A stretch of DNA of 64,000 bases from Methanobacteriaceae archaeon (GTDB lineage: Archaea > Methanobacteriota > Methanobacteria > Methanobacteriales > Methanobacteriaceae): positions 1 through 64,000 of the forward strand of contig CAAFWR010000123.1 in the NCBI GenBank assembly GCA_900766745.1, written 5' to 3'. Below the pieces are notes generated by a model that saw only the letters and a list, made by a program, of their open reading frames with translations, searched no databases and was not told where the DNA came from. A program made the position numbers and the translations under genes. Positions 15,579-22,135 of the stretch are shown here, in pieces (within the stretch, counting starts at the first letter, position 1; every line of letters starts with the position of its first letter).

Positions 15579-15986
15579 ACTTAGCCTAACTTAGTAAGCC
15601 ATTATAGGCTAATCTATGAAACCTATTTCCTATAGGCTTACCATAGACCATATATGGCCCTATAGATTAGGATTAAGAGGTTTATAGAGGGATATACCCA
15701 TAGGCCTTAATTCTTTATCACCTTAGTCCATTAGGGGCCTATGTGTAATATACAGATATATAATACACTCTCAAGAGGGCAGGCAGGAGCCATATAGGTA
15801 TTATCATATACATATCATATATGCCCACTACAAGGCGTACGAAGATTCCCCTTGTGAACCCCCAAAATTAAGTGCAAAAATTAAGTCCTTTTTAGGGTGC
15901 AATATATTTTTTGATTTATGAATTTTTCACTAAAATAATTTTGAAAATAAAAATATTCATTTTCTCAAAAATTTTTCTTGAAAATG
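15579..15986. other. Gene-free region with TATAGG words, then composition change
   Basis: No plausible gene. Up to about 15.85 kb it has recurrent CTATAGG/CCTATAG/TATAGG words and the ATATAT palindromes around 15800. At about 15866 it turns abruptly AT-rich, starting with a direct repeat of AAAATTAAGT (15866 and about 15880). This marks the left side of the island described below. Confidence 0.5.
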
Positions 15987-16017
15987 TTTGTAGATTAAAA
16001 TAAAGTCCGTATCTTTG
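15987..16017 (+). promoter_or_regulatory. Host-type promoter 1 (TTTG-19-TATCTTTG)
   Basis: TTTG (15987-15990) and TATCTTTG (16010-16017) are exactly 19 bp apart, matching the Bacteroidetes primary sigma consensus TTTG/TAnnTTTG better than the other promoters in the window. Confidence 0.8.
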
Positions 16018-16092
16018 CAATGTCGAAAAGATAAAGCGATATTTGAATAAATTTTTGATTAAAACTTTTTAAGAAAATATTTCTCTAAAAAT

Positions 16093-16123
16093 TTTGCTAA
16101 TTAAAAAATAGTTCTTATCTTTG
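16093..16123 (+). promoter_or_regulatory. Host-type promoter 2 (TTTG-19-TATCTTTG)
   Basis: TTTG (16093-16096) and TATCTTTG (16116-16123), again 19 bp apart. Spacer and flanks resemble promoter 1 (GAT/AATTAAAA, then TATCTTTGCAAT), suggesting duplication. Confidence 0.8.
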
Positions 16124-16227
16124 CAATACAGAAATGAAACAAACCTTATTAGATAGTTTAATAAGTCTTGAATATCTATCAAAAAGGTTATAAAATAATA
16201 ATAATAAAATATTCAAGCGTTTTTATT

Positions 16228-16638
16228 ATGACAACAAAAGTAAATAAAGTGAGTGCAGAAAAAGCAAGTGCAAACAGCAAAGCAAATAGTTTAATTGCTT
16301 TAGACGTTTTAAAGTCTGTAAAAGAAAAAAATCAAGGACTTTTTAAAACAGCTTTAGGGACAAAAACAGAAATTTATAAAAAAGAATTGTTTTTGGGAGC
16401 AAACGAAAAACAAATCAAATCTTTGCGAAAAAAGTTTAGAAATGTAACTTTTAACTTTCTTTCTACGATTGCAAACAATGCAGATAAAAAACTAATTGAG
16501 GGCTTTATAGATTTTTATAAACAAGTCTATGTTTTAAATGATTTTTCTTTTTCTTCGATTGCAAGCGAAAATACAAAAGAAGAAAAGAAAGAGATATTAA
16601 TAAAAGGTCTCGAAATTGTGAAAAAATCTTTGAAGTAA
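16228..16638 (+). CDS. Foreign-looking helical hypothetical protein (136 aa)
   Basis: ATG 16228 is preferred over an in-frame TTG at 16168. The protein is Lys-rich and helical (ANSLIALDVLKSVKEKNQG; NEKQIKSLRKKFRNVTFNFL), without membrane segments. Codons favour AAA and TTT far more than neighbouring phage genes do, and the gene has two host-type promoters in tandem. It looks like an acquired accessory gene (moron); function unknown. A perfect 24-bp palindrome lies 12 bp after the stop. Confidence 0.82.
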   Translation: MTTKVNKVSAEKASANSKANSLIALDVLKSVKEKNQGLFKTALGTKTEIYKKELFLGANEKQIKSLRKKFRNVTFNFLSTIANNADKKLIEGFIDFYKQVYVLNDFSFSSIASENTKEEKKEILIKGLEIVKKSLK

Positions 16639-16649
16639 AACAAAATTAA

Positions 16650-16673
16650 AGTAGGGGAAATATTTCCCCTACT
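16650..16673 (+). terminator. 24-bp perfect palindrome
   Basis: AGTAGGGGAAAT followed directly by its reverse complement. It separates the two island genes and could be a terminator/attenuator or a protein-binding site. T-rich tail is absent. Confidence 0.55.
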
Positions 16674-16699
16674 AACTAAAATAAATCATTTATAAAGAT

Positions 16700-16828
16700 A
16701 TGGCAGTATTTACACAATATTTAATTATTAATATAGCATTGTTTGTAATTATAGCTTATTTAGTTATTCAATGCTATAAAGATATAAAAGAAATTTTAAA
16801 AGACGATAACGAAACTTTTGAGGACTAA
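16700..16828 (+). CDS. Single-pass membrane protein (42 aa)
   Basis: ATG 16700 to TAA 16826-16828. Residues 7-24 are hydrophobic (YLIINIALFVIIAYLVI), followed by a charged tail (YKDIKEILKDDNETFED). It shares the island's AT-rich composition and lies between the palindrome and a terminator. Possibly a small membrane partner of the 136-aa protein; inference only. Confidence 0.65.
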   Translation: MAVFTQYLIINIALFVIIAYLVIQCYKDIKEILKDDNETFED

Positions 16829-16837
16829 AAGAAAGCA

Positions 16838-16876
16838 AAGGGATAAATAAAAATGTTTGTCCCTTACTTTTTATTT
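16838..16876 (+). terminator. Rho-independent terminator
   Basis: AAGGGATAAA pairs with TTTGTCCCTT (10 bp, one G-T pair) around an 8-base loop and is followed by ACTTTTTATTT. Ends the AT-rich island. Confidence 0.8.
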
Positions 16877-17025
16877 ACAAATGTTAAATTTAACGTAACC
16901 GTACGCCCCATTTACTACCACAACTTTTTGACTCCTCGTATTAAGGGCATGCCAAGATATCCCACACCACACATGCCCACATAACACACAAAGAAGCCAG
17001 AGACCAAATACCCCTGGCATCAATC

Positions 17026-17289
17026 CTAATAATATTTTAACCTACTGGTAATATCTACTATCCCAGTAACCTTTACCTTTAACCCCTTCCTATTCTTTCT
17101 CTTCAGATATAAATCTCTAAGGTAATCCTCTGCCCTCTTTATTGCCTCATCCTTCCCAAGGAAAGTTTCTATATCACAAGAATCCTTATCCCTAAGGGTA
17201 AACCAAAACCCCAGGAAGGAATACCTAATCTTAATGAAATACCTTCCTCTGCCTAAGTGATAATAAATCTGATACTGATACTTTCTCAT
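17026..17289 (-). CDS. Hypothetical basic protein (87 aa)
   Basis: Minus strand, start at 17289. Tyr/Lys/Arg-rich, with likely beta strands at the start (QYQIYYHLGRGRYFIKIRYS) and a helix (DEAIKRAEDYLRDLYL). It is divergent from the BACON genes to its right. Not recognised. Confidence 0.72.
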   Translation of the reverse strand: MRKYQYQIYYHLGRGRYFIKIRYSFLGFWFTLRDKDSCDIETFLGKDEAIKRAEDYLRDLYLKRKNRKGLKVKVTGIVDITSRLKYY

Positions 17290-17361
17290 AGTTCTTTCTA
17301 TTGATTATAATAGCATTCAGATTACCCCCTTTGGTAATGGCGATATCAAAGTTCTTTCTAT
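17290..17361. repeat. 12-bp direct repeat before the BACON cluster
   Basis: AGTTCTTTCTAT occurs at 17290-17301 and 17350-17361. Between the copies lies a small hairpin (ATTACC at 17321, GGTAAT at 17333). The purpose is unknown; it occupies the space where divergent promoters are expected. Confidence 0.55.
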
Positions 17362-17378
17362 AAAACCAAAAAAAAACA

Positions 17379-18124
17379 ATGAGTACTATAACTAAAACTT
17401 TTAACTTGCCCTCGGGGGGGGGACTTTTTATTACCTCCTCGAGTCTTATAAGAGAAAACTAATAAATGGGAATCTGTCAGAAGAGATAAGAGTAAAATTT
17501 ACAGGCAACTATTCTAATCTTAGCTGGTTGACTACATCTCTGGTAGAAGTTCTTGATTGGGTTATTGCTAATAAACTTGGAGTCACCAAATTGGGGTATT
17601 ATGTAAAAGCAGTATGCCAAGAAAATACCACAACCTCTTCAAGAGAAGCTAGCAATAGATTTACTCAATCCGAATCAGGTAATATAATCTATGCTGCTTT
17701 TGTTCAAGCAGCAGGTGCTCAGAAGCTAATACTGAATGTACAAACGTTGTTGGCTTCTAATGTAGATCGATGCTTTGTATGGATAACCTATGAAGATAAC
17801 ACCGGTGATAACACCACCAAAGATCTGATATATGATATCTGGGATAAGTATAGATATTCTCCTTGGTCTACAGCAAATTATGGAACAGTAGTTGGCCCAA
17901 ATGTACAATATAAAGATGATGCCTGGGTTGCAGATCGACCAGGGATTAAGATACCTGCAGGTACTTATGTAATGGTTGCAGACTTCAATTATCCGAGTCC
18001 ACAAACTATCTATAGTGCCGATATAAACTTCTTCGATCGTTCAGACAATATGACCATCATAAATCTTCTAGACATATATCCCCAAATCTCAAGGAGAGCA
18101 AATTGGAATTTATTCATTGAGTAA
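17379..18124 (+). CDS. BACON-like surface/fibre protein, frameshifted at poly-G
   Basis: ATG 17379 opens a frame that enters a run of nine G (17414-17422) and stops at 17460-17462, after 27 codons. The main coding frame, continuous from 17405 to 18124, is a different one; adding one G (or removing two) would join them into about 248 residues. The joined sequence has the BACON-like pattern seen in neighbours: a Gly triplet, then SYKRKLINGNLSEEIRV, then FTQSESGNIIYAAFV. A distinct C-terminal domain of about 130 residues follows (PAGTYVMVADFNYP). A slipped-strand OFF state is the simplest reading; a sequencing error in the homopolymer is the alternative. Confidence 0.7.
17414..17422 (+). repeat. 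Poly-G tract (9 G), candidate contingency locus
   Basis: Nine consecutive G in an AT-rich genome, at codon 12-15 of the gene. Its length decides the reading frame; 10 G (or 7) gives the full protein. Confidence 0.85.
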
Positions 18125-18154
18125 AGAATTATTAATCTAATATTTAAAGTGATT

Positions 18155-18811
18155 ATGGAAGAAAAAACAAAATTCAAAATCAGTAGAGGGATAGTGAATT
18201 CTACTACTCTAACCCTAAATGGAAATAGTGGGGTTTCTAGTACTCACCCAGTTATTTCCTATAAGGACACCATACGGAATGGGAAAGTGATCTCTAGTGA
18301 AAGAATACCTTTCACCGTAAATAATGTAGCAGCATGGTTAGATGTAAGCGTATCTCCATCATCTCAATCAGATTGGGAGTATGATGTAACATTTACTACT
18401 AAATCCGCCAATCACGGTAGCTCAGATCGACAAGTTAGAGTAACTCTAGACCAAGAAGGTTCTGGTGATACTATAGAGATTATCGTAACTCAGGAGGTCA
18501 GTAAACTCAATAACACGGTATCCTTTGAGATATATGGAGAAGCTGGGACGTCTGGATCTAATAAATTATATGATATCTTTTGGCAGGCAGCATATTCGGT
18601 AACTTCTAAACTTACTATCAACTACGTATTGGGTGCTGGGTTTACTTTAGAGAATGGCAATAGTACTGGGTCAACTTCTATAGCTAATGGTTCTAGGTCA
18701 TCCAGTTTAGTTAGAGTAAAGAGAACTTATGGTAGTGACTTACCATATCTTGCTGATTTCTCCATAGAACCAAATAGTGACACCAAATATAATTACCTAC
18801 CTCAAACTTAA
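18155..18811 (+). CDS. BACON-like domain protein (218 aa)
   Basis: ATG 18155 used (GTG at 18149 possible). Residues 12-120 are a BACON-like beta domain: VISYKDTIRNGKVISSERI, then AWLDVSVSPSS, ending in TIEIIVTQEVSK. The C-terminal 100 residues are a different beta-rich, Ser/Thr/Gly-rich domain unlike those of its neighbours. BACON domains are linked to carbohydrate or mucin binding in Bacteroidetes. No poly-G here. Middle gene of three with the same N-terminal and different C-terminal domains, 30 bp after the previous gene. Confidence 0.75.
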   Translation: MEEKTKFKISRGIVNSTTLTLNGNSGVSSTHPVISYKDTIRNGKVISSERIPFTVNNVAAWLDVSVSPSSQSDWEYDVTFTTKSANHGSSDRQVRVTLDQEGSGDTIEIIVTQEVSKLNNTVSFEIYGEAGTSGSNKLYDIFWQAAYSVTSKLTINYVLGAGFTLENGNSTGSTSIANGSRSSSLVRVKRTYGSDLPYLADFSIEPNSDTKYNYLPQT

Positions 18812-18818
18812 AAATAAT

Positions 18819-19556
18819 ATGGAAAATAAGAATATACTTGTATTAGGGGGGGGATCCACCCAAGATGTATATGCAGAAATAGAAAATGGAGTCTCTGAGA
18901 GATGGACAGTACAATCTCAAAAGAGTAAGTATGTAAATGGCAAATTGTCCGGGGTTATTGGAGTTGGTTATTCTGCTAGCATCAATACCTCGGACTATGT
19001 TCTGGAAGAAGACAAAGCCAATAACCAAATTCAGATTTCTGCAAGAAATGATGGTACTTCTGGACTTTGTGTACTTACACAAGAAGAATCTGGCAATAAA
19101 ATAAATCTCCATATCACTACCCCCGAAGAAAAAGAATACTGGGAGATACGTTTCTCTCCCATAACCCTATTTGGGACTACAATGGATAGTTTTTTTGCGG
19201 TAGATACCAATATTAGTGGTGAATATGGATCAATGGCCGATGGTACCAGATATAAGAATTGGATAGTAAATCAAAATAGATATATTATTAATATCTATAT
19301 TTCTCCTATGTACCCAGGGAATTACGACATGTTGTCTTGGTCCTGCCTTGATAAAGATGGTAATGCTTTTGCCCCTAATTACAATATACCCGATAACCAA
19401 TACCTTACAACAAAAACAACTGGCTTAGGTTCCTACACTCTTACAAAAGTTTCAACTCCTTCTGTTAGCGCGGGTACTCTTATATTATCCAGTAGTTTTA
19501 ATCCCACTAAAAAATATCCATTAGATTTAAATTTTTATTGGGGAGTTCCAACTTAA
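18819..19556 (+). CDS. BACON-like domain protein with poly-G, in frame (245 aa)
   Basis: ATG 18819 starts seven bases after the preceding stop. Codons 10-12 (GGG GGG GGA) lie in a run of eight G, here in frame. The BACON-like pattern is clear: GGGSTQDVYAEI, then SQKSKYVNGKLSGVIGVGYS, then CVLTQEESGNKINLHIT. The last 140 residues are a separate beta-rich domain ending LDLNFYWGVPT. A one-base slip would stop translation soon after the start, so the gene could be switched off. Ends in a nested hairpin shared with the opposite-strand gene. Confidence 0.8.
   Translation: MENKNILVLGGGSTQDVYAEIENGVSERWTVQSQKSKYVNGKLSGVIGVGYSASINTSDYVLEEDKANNQIQISARNDGTSGLCVLTQEESGNKINLHITTPEEKEYWEIRFSPITLFGTTMDSFFAVDTNISGEYGSMADGTRYKNWIVNQNRYIINIYISPMYPGNYDMLSWSCLDKDGNAFAPNYNIPDNQYLTTKTTGLGSYTLTKVSTPSVSAGTLILSSSFNPTKKYPLDLNFYWGVPT
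18846..18853 (+). repeat. Poly-G tract (8 G), candidate contingency locus
   Basis: Eight consecutive G at codons 10-12 of the 18819 gene, in frame in this sequence. It sits at the same place in the BACON-like domain as the nine-G tract at 17414. Confidence 0.85.
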
Positions 19557-19582
19557 TACAGGTATTAAGCTAATACCCCAAT
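19537..19582. terminator. Nested bidirectional terminator
   Basis: ATTGGGG (19537-19543) pairs with CCCCAAT (19576-19582), enclosing CTTAATA/TATTAAG (19552-19558, 19563-19569). It lies where the plus-strand BACON gene and the minus-strand membrane gene converge. Confidence 0.7.
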
Positions 19583-19864
19583 TATAAAAGCGATTACCCA
19601 GAGTATTAGAGTAAGAGTATATGATATAGAATACTTATGCCAGGGATACCAGCAAGTAATATAAGAATCTACTTTTAGTATTTCTGGATGTTCTTCTTCG
19701 TATTTTTTATCCTCTTCTCTAGAATCATACTTATAAAGAAAGTAGAAGGGATAGAATACGAAGAAGATTATTAAAGCAACCGGGAATAAGAGTAGGAGAA
19801 GTATCTCCCACCCTTGCATTGATGACCCAGCATAGTTACCGTCTCTATCAAAAAAGTATCTCAT
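19565..19864 (-). CDS. Membrane protein (99 aa, 2 TM)
   Basis: Start chosen at 19864, with a TCAT overlap to the upstream gene's stop (ATGA on the coding strand); longer upstream reading would run through that gene. Hydrophobic segments at residues about 21-44 (ILLLLLFPVALIIFFVFYPF) and 79-98, with an acidic loop between (REEDKKYEEEHPEI). Last of a coupled three-gene minus-strand operon. Function unknown. Confidence 0.75.
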   Translation of the reverse strand: MRYFFDRDGNYAGSSMQGWEILLLLLFPVALIIFFVFYPFYFLYKYDSREEDKKYEEEHPEILKVDSYITCWYPWHKYSISYTLTLILWVIAFIIGVLA

Positions 19865-20052
19865 AGTAATTTGTATTTTATGTATCTGATTAATAAATAA
19901 ATCGGAAATAGAGGTAATACTATCCATACCGAGATGAATAAAACGAGAGAGTGTATTTTGTGAGTATAGGGTAAATAATCTAAGCAAGCCCTTACAAAAA
20001 ATACAGTGAACGGTAAGCATACTAAATAAATTATTGCTAATACAGTAGTCAT
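19861..20052 (-). CDS. Small membrane protein (63 aa, 2 TM)
   Basis: Start at 20052 overlaps the upstream stop (ATGA) and is preceded by AAGGAGG, an unusually good Shine-Dalgarno for a Bacteroidetes phage. Hydrophobic stretches at residues 3-20 and 33-53. Middle gene of the operon. Confidence 0.72.
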   Translation of the reverse strand: MTTVLAIIYLVCLPFTVFFVRACLDYLPYTHKIHSLVLFISVWIVLPLFPIYLLIRYIKYKLL

Positions 20053-20447
20053 TGTTCCTCCTTGAAATATTTATTAATAATCTTAGTAAGCTTCTTATCA
20101 AAGTCAATCATCAAATCTATTGCATCAATTTCTTTCATATTTCGGATTTTTTTATCCAGAAATTCTACATTCCTCTTTATTGAGAAATAAGCTTTGAACC
20201 CTAAGAAACCTTTCTCAGCTTCTTCGGTTAAAGGCAAAACTTTGCCATCTTTTCCATCCAATCTTGAATATGTATTATCAGGTCCCAAAGTTCTTGCAAC
20301 TTTTACCCGATTACTCAAGGTAGCATACCCACCTTTCTTATCGATAGATTCTACCGTTACCTTCTCCATGATTTGTCTTCCCTCTAATAAGAAGAAAACT
20401 TCATCACCTTCCTTGAGCTTTTTGATTTCTTTCTTTTCTTTTTTCAT
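20049..20447 (-). CDS. Basic hypothetical protein (132 aa)
   Basis: First gene of the minus-strand operon, driven by the promoter box at 20475-20486. N-terminal 60 residues look like a small beta domain (GDEVFFLLEGRQIMEKVTV; KGGYATLSNRVKVART). The C-terminal part is helical. Function unknown. Confidence 0.77.
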   Translation of the reverse strand: MKKEKKEIKKLKEGDEVFFLLEGRQIMEKVTVESIDKKGGYATLSNRVKVARTLGPDNTYSRLDGKDGKVLPLTEEAEKGFLGFKAYFSIKRNVEFLDKKIRNMKEIDAIDLMIDFDKKLTKIINKYFKEEQ

Positions 20448-20474
20448 ATAAATAATTATTAGTGATTAATTCTT

Positions 20475-20486
20475 TATGCAAATATA
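20475..20486 (-). promoter_or_regulatory. Minus-strand promoter -7 box (TATATTTGCATA)
   Basis: On the minus strand the box reads TATATTTGCATA, the same extended -7 element as the plus-strand promoters. It lies 28 bp before the start at 20447. Confidence 0.75.
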
Positions 20487-20491
20487 CAAAA

Positions 20492-20989
20492 TTATTCTTT
20501 ATATATTGCATTATCTATTTTATTTTTAATAAATTCATAGGCATTGCCACGGTAATCTTCTAGCATTTTGTATTCCTGTGGTGATAGAATTACTCCGTTT
20601 ACTTTAAAAAGCTTTCTTAGATGCTCCGGTATGGTTCCCTGATGAATTATGTTATTATATCGGATAATGTAAACATGATTAGTTTTTTCGTTTATAACCC
20701 CCAAAGTCTCAACTGGTTGAAGTTTAGTGTGATAAAGTCCATTAAAACTGGAGGGTACTGTAAGTATAGTACCCGGAACTTTAGTTACCCAATGGGAGTA
20801 ATCTGGAGTAATTATAGCAATTTTATTCTCTTCCCCAAGTTTCTTATCATAATCTAAGCGATTATACCAAAAAGCACACTGATAACAAACATCTTGAGCT
20901 TTCATTAGCTTTGGGATTTCCCTATTCGTATCAAAATCCCCTAAATTAATAGATTTGCCGCATATCCGGCACTGATTTGTCTTATTCAT
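20492..20989 (-). CDS. Zinc-ribbon hypothetical protein (165 aa)
   Basis: Residues 7-38 contain CRICGKSINLG and, 28 residues later, VCYQC, a CxxC...CxxC zinc site. The middle is beta-rich (HVYIIRYNNIIHQGTI) and the C-terminus helical. A nucleic-acid or protein-binding role is possible. It is divergent from the endolysin gene, and the 110-bp gap must hold both promoters, but neither is a clear consensus. Confidence 0.77.
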   Translation of the reverse strand: MNKTNQCRICGKSINLGDFDTNREIPKLMKAQDVCYQCAFWYNRLDYDKKLGEENKIAIITPDYSHWVTKVPGTILTVPSSFNGLYHTKLQPVETLGVINEKTNHVYIIRYNNIIHQGTIPEHLRKLFKVNGVILSPQEYKMLEDYRGNAYEFIKNKIDNAIYKE

Positions 20990-21098
20990 ATTGCATTATT
21001 TATAAGTTATATATGATAATAGAACCTCGAAACATCCTAAAAAAGGGTTATAAGCAATACTTTCGTTACTAAAATTGAACCATTAAAACTGATAAGTT

Positions 21099-21695
21099 AT
21101 GGATAAATTAACAAATGAAATGATTGTAGGCCTGGCTAATCGCTTAGGTCTAGAACCGGCTCTTCTAAAAGCTGTCCAAATCGTAGAATCAGCTGGTAGG
21201 GATGGATTTTTAGTAGATGGTAGACCCCAAATTCTCTTCGAGGGTCACATTATGTACAAAGAATTCCATAAAAAGTTCCCAGATAGGGATTTGGGTTATC
21301 TTTGTAAGAGATACTCTACGATTTTCTTCCCTAAATGGGATAAATCGAAGTATTTGGGAGGTGTACACGAGTATAAGAGACTCGAATTAGCCAAAGAAAT
21401 TGATGAAGAATGTGCTTTAAAGTCAGCAAGTTGGGGTATGTTCCAAATCATGGGTTTCAATCACCACCTCTGTGGATGTAAAGATGTCTTCGAATTTGTT
21501 CACAAGATGTCTGAATCTCATGAGAAACAGTTGGAACTCATGTATTATTTCATGAATAACTCGGGTTGTTTGAAAGAACTTAAAGCAAAAGACTGGGCTG
21601 GCTTTGCCAGAAAGTATAATGGTCCCGGGTATGCCCAGAATGCCTATGACCAAAAGTTAAGAAATGCTTACGAAAATTTCAAAGATAAGTTATGA
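21099..21695 (+). CDS. Endolysin, N-acetylmuramidase family
   Basis: The 198 residues fit the N-acetylmuramidase (DUF3380) family over their full length: VESAG near residue 29, FLVDGRPQILFEGHIMYK, ALKSASWGMFQIMGFNH, and FARKYNGPGYAQNAYD. The conserved Glu at about residue 30 is the likely catalytic acid. It would cut peptidoglycan glycan strands for lysis. No signal peptide, so it needs a holin; a holin-like gene is at 59264. The next gene overlaps by 4 bp. Confidence 0.92.
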   Translation: MDKLTNEMIVGLANRLGLEPALLKAVQIVESAGRDGFLVDGRPQILFEGHIMYKEFHKKFPDRDLGYLCKRYSTIFFPKWDKSKYLGGVHEYKRLELAKEIDEECALKSASWGMFQIMGFNHHLCGCKDVFEFVHKMSESHEKQLELMYYFMNNSGCLKELKAKDWAGFARKYNGPGYAQNAYDQKLRNAYENFKDKL

Positions 21696-22135
21696 AAAGA
21701 TGTCATTTTAACAGCTGGGTAGCAAAGGTATTCCTTTTCCCCAGTTATAAGGCAATTACTCTGATGTATAACTCCTTTTTCAAGCATAAAGTAGAGGAGT
21801 GTAAACCAGATGATATTAATCATGAGAGAATCCATCAGGTACAACAAATTGAGTGTAGTATAGTTGGTTTAATACTTGGTATCATACTCTGGGTATTATT
21901 CGATATATCCCTCTGGTGGGTAGTAATTCTCTGTTTTGGTTTCTTCTATCTTTGGTATATCATCGAATATCTCCTCATTCTGTGCTTTGCCAAATGGGAT
22001 AAACAGAGTGAAAGGTATCATGATGTAAGTTTTGAAGAAGAAGCCCACAATAATGATAAGAATCTGAATTATTTGGAAGACCGTAAGCCATTTGCTTGGA
22101 TTAAGTACATCGAATTGAGAAGTTATAAGAAATGA
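21692..22135 (+). CDS. Membrane protein with HERIH motif (147 aa)
   Basis: ATGA-coupled to the endolysin. NHERIHQVQQIE (residues 43-54) precedes two hydrophobic segments (about 56-72 and 75-97), and the C-terminus has FEEEAHNN and RKPFAWIKY. The HExxH-like HERIH plus a downstream Glu/His recalls membrane metallopeptidases, but the motif is not canonical. Its place in the lysis cassette suggests a role in envelope disruption; inference. Confidence 0.75.
   Translation: MKRCHFNSWVAKVFLFPSYKAITLMYNSFFKHKVEECKPDDINHERIHQVQQIECSIVGLILGIILWVLFDISLWWVVILCFGFFYLWYIIEYLLILCFAKWDKQSERYHDVSFEEEAHNNDKNLNYLEDRKPFAWIKYIELRSYKK

Noticed and set aside
17379..19556. Diversity-generating retroelement as source of tip variation
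   Set aside because: No reverse transcriptase, template repeat or adenine-biased variable repeat was seen in the window; poly-G slippage explains the data better.
19565..20107. 180-residue version of the minus-strand membrane protein
   Set aside because: Its N-terminal half overlaps the coupled genes at 19861 and 20049 out of frame; the 99-residue form starts at a proper ATGA overlap.
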